Source of the DNA: Actinospica robiniae DSM 44927
GTDB taxonomy: Bacteria; Actinomycetota; Actinomycetes; Streptomycetales; Catenulisporaceae
NCBI RefSeq assembly: GCF_000504285.1
Contig: NZ_KI632511.1
Location: 8,414,154-8,478,153 of the forward strand
DNA: 64,000 bases
Direction: 5' to 3'
Shown: positions 33,835-43,435 of the stretch, piece by piece
How the letters are laid out: each line of letters starts with the position of its first letter
How positions within the stretch are numbered: the first letter of the stretch is position 1
Translations under genes and position numbers: made by a program
The notes under the pieces: model-generated
The model's input: the letters and a program-made list of their open reading frames with translations, nothing else
The model's database searches: none
Told to the model about the DNA's origin: nothing

Positions 33835-35379
33835 ATGCCCACGGGAGCCGCCTCATTGGACAGGCAGACTTCGAACGACTCAGTGAGGCGCGTGATGCCC
33901 CAGACCTCGACCAGGACCGCACTGCCCGCGGCGGGCGGTGTCGGCGCGTTGCGCGCGTGGGCGTCGTCTGCTGCTGCGCGCACAGTCGAGGTCGGGCGCG
34001 GGCTGCTGAGGTTCGCGTTCTACGGGCGGTATTCGACGGAGGACCGGCAGAACCCGGTGACCTCGCATGCCTGGCAGCACGACCAGGCCGAGGCGACGAT
34101 CACGGGCGAGGGTCGGATCACCGAGGAGTTCTTCGACCGAGGCCGGTCCCGGACACTCGCATGGCATCTGCGCCCCGAGGCCGCACGGCTGATCGAGGCG
34201 ATCAAGGATCCGAACCGCGGCTTCGACGCGATCGTGATCGGCTCCTATGAGCGTGCCTTCTACGGCAATCAGGCCTCGCTGATCCTGCCGCTGCTGGAGA
34301 AGCACGGCGTGGCGCTGTGGATGCCCGAGGTCGGCGGACCGGTCACCTCCGGACACGACGAACTGGTCGCGCTGCTCGGGATCCTGGCCAAGCGCGAGAT
34401 CATCCGCGCCAGGGCCCGGACCGTGGGGGCGATGACGGCGCTGGTGCGCGACTACGGCCGCTACGTCGGGGGCCGGCCCGCCTACGGCTACCGCCTGGTC
34501 GCCGTCGGACCGCACCCCAAGCGCCAGCACGCGGCCTGGGGCCGGAAGCTGCTGTGCCTCGAACCCAACCCCGACACCGCGCCCGTCGTTGTCTGGATCT
34601 TCCAGATGCGGCTAGACGGGCACACGCTGGCCCGGATCGTACGGGCCCTGAACGACGCCGCGATCCCGTGCCCGTCGGCGGCCGACCCGCAGCGGAACCC
34701 GCACCGGGCCGGTGTGGCCTGGCAGATCCCGACCGTGCAGGCGATCCTCGCCAACCCCGTCTACACCGGACATGCGGTGTGGAAGCGCACGTTTGCCAAG
34801 CACGAGCTCGTCGACGAGGACAACCTCGCCCTCGGCTTCGCCCAGCACGTGCGCCGCAACGCCCCGGACCAGTGGGTCATCTCCATCCCCATCGCGCACG
34901 AGGCCCTCGTGAGTGAGGAGCATTTCGTCGCCGTCCAGAGCACCCACAGCCCGCGCCCGGACCAGGTCCACGACTACCGGTACACCGGGATCCTGCTGTG
35001 CGGCGAATGCGCCCGGCGCATGGAAGGATCCTGGAACAACGGCGCCGCCGCCTACCGCTGCCGGCACGGGCAATCGAGTGCCAGCGGTCCTGCGAGCCGG
35101 ATATCGCAGGCGTACGTCCGCGAATCCCACCTGCTCGCCCGGATGCCGCTGCTCCACCAGCGCCTCGTCCTCGACCGAGCGACGACTATGACCACTGTGA
35201 AGGCGGCAACGCCCACGCGCGCCCTACCCCAGCGGACCAACGTACTGAAGACCGTGATTCCGACACCGGAGGAGGTGATCGACGAACTGCGCAGTACCAA
35301 GCGCACCTTGACCTACCACCACCCCACCAAGACCCTTCAGGTCGACGGCGGGAAGCTGCCCATCCGCATCACCGTCTGA
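33835..35379 (+). CDS. Large serine recombinase, copy 1
   Basis: 514 residues from ATG 33835 (GGGAGG upstream). Identity with copy 2 begins only at GTG-ATG 33892/33895, so the ancestral start is probably there (about 494 residues). The resolvase domain holds the catalytic serine in AFYGRYSTEDRQNP, plus GFDAIVIGSYERAFYG and AKREIIRARAR. The recombinase domain follows (GGRPAYGYRLVAVGPHPKRQ ... ILANPVYTGHAVWKR), then a zinc ribbon with LLCGECARRMEG and YRCRHG. About 94% identical by eye to copy 2 at 45348; both are followed by the A+B repeat. Probably moves the element or the island. Confidence 0.92.
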   Translation: MPTGAASLDRQTSNDSVRRVMPQTSTRTALPAAGGVGALRAWASSAAARTVEVGRGLLRFAFYGRYSTEDRQNPVTSHAWQHDQAEATITGEGRITEEFFDRGRSRTLAWHLRPEAARLIEAIKDPNRGFDAIVIGSYERAFYGNQASLILPLLEKHGVALWMPEVGGPVTSGHDELVALLGILAKREIIRARARTVGAMTALVRDYGRYVGGRPAYGYRLVAVGPHPKRQHAAWGRKLLCLEPNPDTAPVVVWIFQMRLDGHTLARIVRALNDAAIPCPSAADPQRNPHRAGVAWQIPTVQAILANPVYTGHAVWKRTFAKHELVDEDNLALGFAQHVRRNAPDQWVISIPIAHEALVSEEHFVAVQSTHSPRPDQVHDYRYTGILLCGECARRMEGSWNNGAAAYRCRHGQSSASGPASRISQAYVRESHLLARMPLLHQRLVLDRATTMTTVKAATPTRALPQRTNVLKTVIPTPEEVIDELRSTKRTLTYHHPTKTLQVDGGKLPIRITV

Positions 35380-35501
35380 CCGCGTCCCGGACACACGCGC
35401 CAGACAGCACACCACCCAGCATCACCACGACCACAGCCACCACGAGAACCGAGAGGAGAGGCACCAAAGTCGGCGGCGATCCGATGCCGCAAGAGGATCA
35501 C

Positions 35502-35814
35502 GTCAGGAGGTGAAACCCTGCCCGAAAACGACGCAGCGCCTGAGACGGGAGGAACCCGACCTCAGACGCCAAAAAGAGCTGCCCGCGAGCAGCTCTTCGT
35601 GGGGAAATTATGTGTCCGAACCCCGCCAAATCAGTGGCGTGTTGTCGAAGATCTGCCACTGGATGGGCACTCAGGGTCAGCTGGACCACTACTCCGAGTA
35701 TGACTCGGGTCTTCTTATAGGTCAAGCGCTTCGGCGCAATCGAGACGCATGACTTCGAGCGATCCTGACAAGCAGAGTACCTGTTTCGGGGGCCGTCACA
35801 TGACGGCCCCCGAA
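35502..35814 (+). repeat. Structured repeat A+B, copy 2
   Basis: Part A (35502-35620) begins GTCAGGAGGTGA, 122 bases after the recombinase stop, and has the inner hairpin CGGG-AGGAA-CCCG and the stem AGAGCTGC/GCAGCTCT with loop CCGCGA. Part B (about 35694-35814) ends in TTTCGGGGGCCGTCA/TGACGGCCCCCGAA. The outer stem of this final hairpin is conserved in all copies while inner pairs change together (GTCA/TGAC here, GTCG/CGAC and GCC/GGC elsewhere), which points to selection on structure. The TGA of a short frame ending HVRR is inside AGGAGGTGA. Confidence 0.82.
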
Positions 35815-35889
35815 GCGGCGCCGGGCGCGATGGTCTTCCGACTGGTGTTCCCGTACGAGGTTCTGATGTGAGCGGGCGCATCGCTCCGC

Positions 35890-36273
35890 TTACATCTCGG
35901 GGCCACCATGGCTGGCCGGCCGAGACTGTGCTGACGGGCCACGTTTGCCAGTAAAGCGTCGCTGTTGGAGCCGAGCCGAGGCGCGTACGGTGAGCATAAG
36001 GACCAGGGCGAACTGCGCGCCGATTATTACGAGGCATTCTGTTGCCGTGAGCACTCCGCGGGCCGCGTAGAGAGTCGCCAGCGGCAGCAACGACGCCGAC
36101 GCCACGCCGACAATCTCGATCGCCGTGGCGGTCAGAATGTGCGCACGGTCTTCAGTCAACTCTGCTGAGGCGGTAATGCTCCCGAGGCTTGCAACATCGA
36201 CCTTGATTCCCGCCTTCGCCGTCGGCGCAAGTTGGCCCGCCTGGTTCTCGTTCGCTCTCGTTATGCTGCTCAC
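35890..36273 (-). CDS. Hypothetical small membrane protein
   Basis: 127 residues; no family recognised. A soluble start of about 40 residues (KAGIKVDVASLGSITASAEL) is followed by two transmembrane helices (ATAIEIVGVASASLLPLATLY and ECLVIIGAQFALVLMLTVRA) and a basic tail. It could be an effector or anchor of the surrounding putative defence genes, but nothing in the sequence proves this. Composition is less GC-rich than the window average. Confidence 0.6.
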   Translation of the reverse strand: MSSITRANENQAGQLAPTAKAGIKVDVASLGSITASAELTEDRAHILTATAIEIVGVASASLLPLATLYAARGVLTATECLVIIGAQFALVLMLTVRASARLQQRRFTGKRGPSAQSRPASHGGPEM

Positions 36274-36463
36274 CGGCTAACTCTCTGTTGGTCTCCTGTC
36301 CCGCACTCTGAGCAGCCCAGCACAGCAGAATCCTGTGCAAGGGCTATTCGAGCAGGGCATCGGCAAAATCGCGCCGGTCTCAGGGCATCGACGCGCGATG
36401 CCCGCCGGCATTCCACTGCTGGGCCCCATGGCCGTGAGCGCCCGACTCGCTTGGGCGAGGTGG

Positions 36464-37729
36464 TCAGCGGAGGTCGAAGAACTCGGCGGCTTGCTTGCGG
36501 ATCCGCCCGAGCCGCTTGGAGACAGCGCTGTGGTTGGCGTAGCCCATCACCTCGGCAACCTGCGTGAGGTTGGTGACACCGCTGTGGAGCAGCACGACGA
36601 CCTGGCGGTCGCGTTCGTCTAAAATTGCGAGGAAGTCGCCGGTGACTATGTTGCCAAGGACCTCGGTCTCCGGACCTTGGACCGGAACAGTCTCGGTCAG
36701 CTCCACGAACCGGACCTTGACCTTCAACCGCTTGTGATAGAGCTTCCGTTCGAAGTCTTCTCGGGCGTAGCTCCACCGGTCGGAGAAGTCCTCCTCGACG
36801 CGGTTGGAACGCACGGCTTCGAGGATCTCGCGGAGCCGTCCGTGGGTGTCGGCCGTCTCGATAGTCTGCCTCACGATCTGCTCAGCCTCTTCCTCGCCGC
36901 ACCACAGCAGCCCGCCCATCCGAGGATTGGCCCTGACACCACCGTCGAAGACCGTCCCGTCGGTGAAGTGGACGGGGTGCGCGGTAATTCCGTGGTCGGT
37001 CTCGCCGAATCCGCGCAACACGTCCTGGACCACTTCCGTGCCGGCCGGCAGCCAGAAGTCGAGGTTGTGGGCCAAGAGGCGGATCGGGTCGGAGTCGCTG
37101 AATCTATTCAGCGGCGACTTGCGAAAGAGGTGACTCCACACGGTGGAGGCCCACGCTCGGGAGAGGCGGACATCGAAGTCTTCGGGGAGATAGCGGTCCG
37201 GTTCCGCCGTATCCATCGTGAACGGCCACAAACCCCGCCGAATCTGGGGCAGGCCGTGCCTGTCGAGCATCGCCTTGGGGATTAGGTGGAACAGCGGGGC
37301 GTGCTCGTAGTACCGCGACCTGGTTCGCGGGACGAACACGACGTTAAACTCGCCGCGCTCGGCCAACTCCCTGACCGGGGACGGGAGTTCTTCCTCGTCG
37401 AACATCAGGCTGCGGTACTGGGCGGCTTCCCACTGCATGTTCCAGTTCGCCACGGCCAGCTCCAGGTCGCGATCTTGCGCGGTGCGGCCGGTCGTGGCGA
37501 TCGGGATCGTCACGTACTCGGCTGGCTCCGGATCGTGGGCGCGCAGCACGGCGTTGTACATCATGCCGGTGGAGACGTTGCTCAGGCTCGGATACCAGTC
37601 CGGCTGCGCGTCCTGCTCGCTCGCGTCCAGGAAGAGCTGCGAGCGCCAGTAGGTCTCGTCGTCCTCGTCCTTGGAGAGCGCGGATCCCTCGGCCATGTCT
37701 GTGTCCGTCGTCGCGGTGGTGATAGTCAC
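36464..37729 (-). CDS. Hypothetical protein with C-terminal sigma-region-4-like HTH
   Basis: 421 residues from GTG 37729, with GGAGG four bases upstream. The first 350 residues match no family I know; they are acidic at the start (EGSALSKDEDDETYW). The C-terminal 60 residues (AILDERDRQVVVLLHSGVTN, LTQVAEVMGYANHSAVSKRL) form a helix-turn-helix of the sigma-70 region 4 type. It is probably a DNA-binding regulator. It is divergent from the membrane-anchored protein at 38039 with a 309-base gap. Confidence 0.65.
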   Translation of the reverse strand: MTITTATTDTDMAEGSALSKDEDDETYWRSQLFLDASEQDAQPDWYPSLSNVSTGMMYNAVLRAHDPEPAEYVTIPIATTGRTAQDRDLELAVANWNMQWEAAQYRSLMFDEEELPSPVRELAERGEFNVVFVPRTRSRYYEHAPLFHLIPKAMLDRHGLPQIRRGLWPFTMDTAEPDRYLPEDFDVRLSRAWASTVWSHLFRKSPLNRFSDSDPIRLLAHNLDFWLPAGTEVVQDVLRGFGETDHGITAHPVHFTDGTVFDGGVRANPRMGGLLWCGEEEAEQIVRQTIETADTHGRLREILEAVRSNRVEEDFSDRWSYAREDFERKLYHKRLKVKVRFVELTETVPVQGPETEVLGNIVTGDFLAILDERDRQVVVLLHSGVTNLTQVAEVMGYANHSAVSKRLGRIRKQAAEFFDLR

Positions 37730-38024
37730 GTACCCTCCACGACACTACTTCCCGAATCCGTTCCGCGGGAGCCGAAGATTTTTCTTGGCACCTCGTAGAT
37801 CATGCGCGGCGCTCACCGCGCAATCATGTCGGCGCCTCCCGCAGTTAGTGGATGCCAGTTCCCGTTTCCCCGCATGGGCGGCGCCTGCCTAACCCCAGAC
37901 CTGCGGGTCGGCGCACATGTCACTGGTAACCACTCGACACCGCCAGGGACGTCGGGCCCACTTCCAGCGCAACCGGACTTACCACGGGCCGACGCCGGTT
38001 GTCGCCGCCAACCGTGCACGGCCA

Positions 38025-38030
38025 TAGAAT
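38025..38030 (+). promoter_or_regulatory. Candidate -10 box of a leaderless transcript
   Basis: TAGAAT lies 8 bases before GTG 38039. That is the spacing of a -10 box when the start codon itself is the first transcribed base, and no ribosome binding site precedes this gene. Confidence 0.45.
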
Positions 38031-38038
38031 TGCGCACT

Positions 38039-38947
38039 GTGGACGTGAGTAACGACCTCATCGCGCTCGGCGGCGCTGCGACGGGCGCATTGGCACTTGC
38101 GACAGCATGGTCATCCGAGCTGACCCGAAGGCTCGTCAAGGAAGGCAAGCTGTCACGAGACCAGTGGACAGCGATCGCGGTGGACTCCGCGCGTACGCGG
38201 CTGGACCAGAACGCGGCCACGGTCGACCTGACTTATGGCGAGTTCACTGGACCGCTGCTGCCGTCCACGATGCTCGACGGACGCGCCAATCCGTGCCCGC
38301 CGGCTACTACATGGAACTTCCCACGAGACCAACAGACGATGCTCGCCGTGCGGAGCGCAATGAAGCTCACCAACAGCAGCGAGAAGATCGTCTATGGCAA
38401 GGCAGTCGGCGCAATTCTCATCGAATCGATTCCCAACAGCGGTGAGCGCGTGCTCGACACCGAACACAGCTTTTCACTTTCGCCCGGTCAAGCGTGGTCG
38501 TTCTGGCTCGAGGCGCGGGCGCCGCTCGCCGAGTGGGCCCTGAACTACAAGTACGCGGAGGCTGGCGAGGTCGGCCATACACCGGCGTGGGGCTCAGTTT
38601 GGATCACAGTGCATGACGACAATGACAACGGCGTCGATGACTGGTGGTATCCAATGCTGATCGGAACCCCGATCGTCCCGATCAAGGACGTGGCCGCAGG
38701 CTGGCGCCTGCGCCCGCCCGGAGATCCTAAAACAGTGTACTTCGATAGCGGACCGGCGCCGCAACGCTCCCGCACCTACTGGCTCTCTCGGTCTCAAAGC
38801 ATGGTGCTACCGCAGCCCCCAGCGCTCGCCGCACACTATGCGGAGATGGAGAAGAAGAACAAGAAGCGACGAGAGCAACTGACTGCCGAGCTTGAGAAGC
38901 AGATTGCATCTCGCTCGGAATCGTCGAACAATAGTCCGCTCCGCTGA
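38039..38947 (+). CDS. Hypothetical membrane-anchored protein with coiled-coil end
   Basis: 302 residues from GTG 38039. The frame is open to 37802, but the upstream part is unlike protein and TAGAAT sits just before this start. One N-terminal hydrophobic segment (LIALGGAATGALALATAW) is followed by a domain of about 220 residues with beta-rich character (LAVRSAMKLTNSSEKIVYGK, WGSVWITVHDDNDNGVDDWW) and a charged helix (EMEKKNKKRREQLTAELEKQ). No family recognised. It is convergent with the STAND gene with an 18-base gap. Confidence 0.6.
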   Translation: MDVSNDLIALGGAATGALALATAWSSELTRRLVKEGKLSRDQWTAIAVDSARTRLDQNAATVDLTYGEFTGPLLPSTMLDGRANPCPPATTWNFPRDQQTMLAVRSAMKLTNSSEKIVYGKAVGAILIESIPNSGERVLDTEHSFSLSPGQAWSFWLEARAPLAEWALNYKYAEAGEVGHTPAWGSVWITVHDDNDNGVDDWWYPMLIGTPIVPIKDVAAGWRLRPPGDPKTVYFDSGPAPQRSRTYWLSRSQSMVLPQPPALAAHYAEMEKKNKKRREQLTAELEKQIASRSESSNNSPLR

Positions 38948-38965
38948 TGAAGCGGGCTGGCCGAT

Positions 38966-41900
38966 CTACCAGTCTCTGTCGTCGGTGGGTACACCGTCGT
39001 TTGCCGACAGGTACGCGTTCCATCGGTCAGCCGCCTCAAGGATCGACTGATAGAACTGTTGCTCGATGCTTCCCGCCGGGCATCGGTCGGCAAGCTCTGC
39101 TGCTGCCGATCTCTGATCTCCTGTATCCGTTACATGCGTCCAGCTCATCCCGAACCGGTTTCCGGTGAACGCCACCCCACGGAGCGCTCCTTGGAGGTTG
39201 CTGAGGCACTCTGGGCCAGCCTGCCGCGCAGCGTGCAAGGCTGCGACAATGAACTCAAGGTTTTCCAGCAGGCTCTTCGGGGCGTTGCGAAGCATCACGG
39301 CAACGGCGTTCATACCCGTGATGGTCGGTGCGACAAAACACTCCTCGATGACCTCGATGACCCTTTCATCGAATGTGCCGGCGACAGCCGAGAACAGCTG
39401 CGGACCGACCACCGAGCGCCAGCCGGAGGCAGGCGCGTCGATGAACCAGGCCCGGACCTCGCGTAGATAGTCCTGGAACTTTGGAAGCTCCCGGAATCGG
39501 TATTTCTCGGTCGACCTGTTGCGTAGCGGCGAGAATCCTCCGGCTGCGGTCTGGTTGTTCAATGCCTTCGCCCGGCCCAGCAGCAGTTCGAACACCCGCC
39601 GCGGATCGTCGTAGCTGAGTTGGATGAGCAGCTCGCCGAGCGCGTAGCCCTCCAGCGAGTCGCGCTGCCGCAGGCTGTAGAAGATCTGTTCCTGGAGTGC
39701 CTCGGGAATCAGGCGCCAAGGCAGGGCTCCTCGCGGGCCGACGAACGTCGCGAACTCTTCCCAGGCGAAGCGCTCGTCATCGGGTGGGACGATGACGAGG
39801 AGCTCCGCGGCCAGTTCAGGGGCCGTCTGGGCGAGCGAGCGGATTGCCCCGAACGCCAGCTGGGATACACGTGCGTCTTCGTGGGCGGTCAGGGTCCGCA
39901 GCAGTTCCCGTTCCCCGTCCAGGAGGGACTGGCGTTGTCCGCGCTGCAGCCCGAAGACGAGGGCGACTTCGCGGGCGAGGTGCATATGACCGGTGGCGAG
40001 CAGATCTTTTGCCACTCCGACGGCCGCCTCGCCGGCTGTCTCGACGAGGGCGAGCAGAATGATGGAGCACTGCCCGGCGAGTTGGCCCTCAGGCGAGGCG
40101 GCAACCCGCTCCAGCAGGGACCTGCCCAGAGCGGGACGGGCTCGTACCGTGACGAACAGGAAGGGGCGCGGCTGGCCTGTTTCGTCTCCGATGAGGTTGT
40201 GCAGCTCGTCGATCAGCTGCTCGATCAGTTCAGCAGCTTGAGCATCCCCGAGCTCCCGGAGTCTGGCCCCCGCGGCGGAGAACAGGTCCTGCTGGGCGCG
40301 GTTGCGGTACTCAAGGTCCAGTTCCACGCGCATGTCCGCCGGCGGGTCGATCGGCCCGCTGTGGAGCGCGCGCGCCAAGTCGTTGCGGAGTTCGGTCGGG
40401 ATCGTGGCGAAGATCCCGCGGCAAGCCTCCCTGATCGGGGCGCTTCCGTGCTCCGAGAGCCACTGGATCTTCAGGCGGAGTGACACGTAGAGCGCCGCCG
40501 GGAGAACAACGTCTTCCAGCAGGGCCTGAAGCCTTGAAAGGACGCTGAGGTGAGAGGTCTCCCAGAGTGCCCTGACTTCGGGCGCGATCTCGCCGAAGCG
40601 TCCAATGGGCCCGAACAGTGCGGCCCCGACCATACCCAGTGCGGCCGCGATGGTGCCCGGTTCCGGGGAGCGCAGGCGTTCGAAGACCAGGTTCAGTACG
40701 CGCTCGCGCAGGGCCGCGGTGGGCGGGTGGAGCGGATCGATCAGGAAACTGCTCAACACCAGCGCATCGGGCCTGAACGACTCTTCCTGACCTTCGGCTG
40801 CCAGCAACGGAGACAGGACAGTGAGGGGATCCATAGAGCCGCCACCGGCTGCGCCGACCCATCGGACAACGGCATCCACCATCAGCTCCTGGTGCCACGA
40901 GGGCCCTGCTGGGGTGTATCTCGCCAGGCCGCCCAAGATTGCAAGCGGATGGGCGGGATAGCGCCCAGGCTCGCGAGTGTCGTCGAGGGCGAGCTTCCAC
41001 AGCAGGTCCACGGCGGGCGCGAAGTACTCGCGGTGCGCTGCGACTCCGCGCAGTACCGGGCCGATGGCGTCCGCCAGGAGGCTCTGGGCGGCTGTGATGT
41101 CTGCCGCCTGTTGACCATGGCCGGCGATGGGGTTCTCCACACCCCATTGCACGAGTTCTAGGCAGGGTGCGGGCTGAAAGAAGGCGACCCTTGCAAAAAT
41201 GTTGAGCATCGCCAGCCGCTTGTGGGAGTCGCTCTCGCGGAAGCGCCGCTGCACTGCGGCCCACAGTCCGTCGAGCAAACGGCTCGGGCGGTTCGAGCGT
41301 TCCTGCCAGTCGATGCGCCCGGCGTTGACGATGAGGTTCTCGAGGGCATCGCCTTCGACGTGGGGCAGGACGTCGTCGATGTATCCGGTGGAAGTGATCC
41401 CCTTGCTGCCGCATGCCGCTCGCGCGACGAGCATGTCGCCGAGCAGATCGGGCACCACGCGATAGCTTGAGCCGCGGGCGAGGAGTACCTCCATGCGCTC
41501 CAATTCGTCGAGCTCGCCTTGAACGTGGCGGAATGGTAGAGCCACGATCCCCGAGAGCGCCGCCTTGAAGACTTCGTCATGCGCATGCACCGGCTGCAGC
41601 GCGGCAACGGCGGTCAGGACTTCGGCGCGGGTGAGTGACTGGGCCGCCGCGTCCGCGCCGACCACCGCCGCATAGGAGTCCATCACTGCGGCGCGTAGTC
41701 TGGCGTTGCTTTCGAGGTGGTTAGGATCGAGCTCGCCGTTCTTGATCAGCGCCGCGCCGACCACGATCACGAGTGGAAGGTCGTAACCCGCGGCGGCGAG
41801 ACGAGGCGCAAAGTGCGCGTGGCGCGTGCCGAGAGCCTCGCGGGCCAGATCCTGCGCGTCTTCGTCACGCAGATGCTCCAACCGCACAGCAAATGCCTCG

Positions 41901-43132
41901 TCGAACGCCAAGCGCGCGGCGATCAGCTGACCACGAACCACCGACTGGCCGTACGGCCGCAGGGCGAGAAGGACACGAGCTCGCTCGTTCTTTTCGAGCA
42001 CGGCATTGATCACAGCCGTCAGTGGATACGGCTGCGTGTGGGCATCGTCGATCACGACGACGAGATCGCCCGCGGGAAGATCCGCGAGCGCGTGCGAATC
42101 GTAGGGCGCGTGGATGTCCAGGAATCTGATGTGCACGCGGCCGTCGGCTGACACGCCTTGGCTTGCTGCGTGCAGGAGCTTGCTCTTGCCCAGGCCACCG
42201 CGCCCGACCAGCACCCCCAGTCGGCCGTGCCCGCCGCGCATGAACTGCAGGAGGCCGTTGAGCTCTGCCTCACGCCCGACCAGTTTCCACTGATGGGTGA
42301 AGCGGATGCTGCGTTCGCTGCGGCGGAAGTAGGCTTCCGGGTCCAGCAGTGCGGATATCGCCAGCCTGTTGATCTCAGTTGGCGGAGGCGGATCCGGTAC
42401 AGGCGGATCAGGGCTCCGCACGGCTCCAAGGATCAGCCGCTTCACGGCGGCGTAGCGAAGATCATCCCTGTCCGGCGGTTGGATGATGCTGAAGTGGTTT
42501 CCGGGGAGCACTCCCGTATCGTCGAACGTGGCTTGGGCCGATGCACGAGTGACGATCCCGTCCTTCTCCCCAGCGAAGACGGTGAACGGTATCCTGCAGC
42601 CGTGAGCTGTCGGCACCGCCGGCGCGCGAACGACATCTCTCATCAAGCTGCGCAGAGTGTCGGAGACCGGTTCGTCGTGCGGCCGCAGCCCTCGTTCCTG
42701 AGGGTTGTTGAGCACGAGCGCCCGCCGCAAGCTGCGCAGCAACTCGGAGCCGGTGTTCGGGGTTGCCAGCTGAACCACCTGACGGACGCGCTGGAGCTCC
42801 AGACCCCGTCCGTCGTGCAGCATCCGCACGAGGTGCCGCTGGATGACCAGGCCTCCCATCGAGTGCCCGATCAGGACGAGGCGCTCGTAGTCGTCAGCGT
42901 ACGCGGCCAGGTGCGACTTGAGCTTGTCCGCAGCCGTGTCGATGGACGGCATCCGCTGAAAAAGCCTCGGCCGCCCCCCGCTCGGGAACCAGATGCCCGT
43001 GGCGTACTCGAACCACGGCTTAACCAGGCACACAGATTCCGCGAGGTCCTCGTCGCCTTCGATCAGGTCAGCGAACTTTTCCCACGTCTTGTGGTTGGAC
43101 CTCACGCCGTGTACCAGAACCACGCCCAGCAC
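38966..43132 (-). CDS. Alpha/beta-hydrolase (lipase-like) fused to STAND NTPase and long repeat region
   Basis: 1388 residues from GTG 43132 (GGAGAGG about 8 bases upstream). Residues 1-240 are an alpha/beta hydrolase with VLVHGVRSNHKTW, nucleophile S91 in GHSMGG, and likely D191 (AGEKDG) and H213 (GNHFSI). Residues about 285-520 are a STAND-type ATPase: VGREAELNGLL, Walker A GRGGLGKS at 310-317 and Walker B DLVVVIDDAH with D362/D363. The remaining 860 residues are helical and leucine-rich, suggesting HEAT/TPR-like solenoid repeats that could sense a target. This effector-NTPase-sensor order is that of STAND defence proteins; phage sensing followed by lipid or ester hydrolysis is inference. 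Confidence 0.82.
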   Translation of the reverse strand: MLGVVLVHGVRSNHKTWEKFADLIEGDEDLAESVCLVKPWFEYATGIWFPSGGRPRLFQRMPSIDTAADKLKSHLAAYADDYERLVLIGHSMGGLVIQRHLVRMLHDGRGLELQRVRQVVQLATPNTGSELLRSLRRALVLNNPQERGLRPHDEPVSDTLRSLMRDVVRAPAVPTAHGCRIPFTVFAGEKDGIVTRASAQATFDDTGVLPGNHFSIIQPPDRDDLRYAAVKRLILGAVRSPDPPVPDPPPPTEINRLAISALLDPEAYFRRSERSIRFTHQWKLVGREAELNGLLQFMRGGHGRLGVLVGRGGLGKSKLLHAASQGVSADGRVHIRFLDIHAPYDSHALADLPAGDLVVVIDDAHTQPYPLTAVINAVLEKNERARVLLALRPYGQSVVRGQLIAARLAFDEAFAVRLEHLRDEDAQDLAREALGTRHAHFAPRLAAAGYDLPLVIVVGAALIKNGELDPNHLESNARLRAAVMDSYAAVVGADAAAQSLTRAEVLTAVAALQPVHAHDEVFKAALSGIVALPFRHVQGELDELERMEVLLARGSSYRVVPDLLGDMLVARAACGSKGITSTGYIDDVLPHVEGDALENLIVNAGRIDWQERSNRPSRLLDGLWAAVQRRFRESDSHKRLAMLNIFARVAFFQPAPCLELVQWGVENPIAGHGQQAADITAAQSLLADAIGPVLRGVAAHREYFAPAVDLLWKLALDDTREPGRYPAHPLAILGGLARYTPAGPSWHQELMVDAVVRWVGAAGGGSMDPLTVLSPLLAAEGQEESFRPDALVLSSFLIDPLHPPTAALRERVLNLVFERLRSPEPGTIAAALGMVGAALFGPIGRFGEIAPEVRALWETSHLSVLSRLQALLEDVVLPAALYVSLRLKIQWLSEHGSAPIREACRGIFATIPTELRNDLARALHSGPIDPPADMRVELDLEYRNRAQQDLFSAAGARLRELGDAQAAELIEQLIDELHNLIGDETGQPRPFLFVTVRARPALGRSLLERVAASPEGQLAGQCSIILLALVETAGEAAVGVAKDLLATGHMHLAREVALVFGLQRGQRQSLLDGERELLRTLTAHEDARVSQLAFGAIRSLAQTAPELAAELLVIVPPDDERFAWEEFATFVGPRGALPWRLIPEALQEQIFYSLRQRDSLEGYALGELLIQLSYDDPRRVFELLLGRAKALNNQTAAGGFSPLRNRSTEKYRFRELPKFQDYLREVRAWFIDAPASGWRSVVGPQLFSAVAGTFDERVIEVIEECFVAPTITGMNAVAVMLRNAPKSLLENLEFIVAALHAARQAGPECLSNLQGALRGVAFTGNRFGMSWTHVTDTGDQRSAAAELADRCPAGSIEQQFYQSILEAADRWNAYLSANDGVPTDDRDW

Positions 43133-43435
43133 TCGCGCCGCCTCTCCGAGTCCACCGTCGTCGTCGGCGCTCGGCCGAGATGCCCGACTAGGTTACTGAA
43201 CACCACCGACACCGGCTGCAAGGTTGAGCCCGGAACCCGAACGAACTGCACTCGCTCTGGCCCGGCTCGTGATAGGCCCGGGGGCCAATCACCAGCGTGT
43301 ACCGCGGAAGATGCGGTGCTTCCGAGGGGGCCTGTGCGTCCGCCGACACGATGCGCGGAGAACGCGGCAGATGGCAGGCGGATCAGACGCGTCCGGGCTT
43401 CACCTTGGGGAGGCAGGACCGGACGACACTAGGGC

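Noticed and set aside
37802-38038. Upstream extension of the membrane-anchored protein
   Set aside because: The extra 79 residues lack protein-like composition, and TAGAAT plus a GTG at leaderless spacing mark a better start at 38039.
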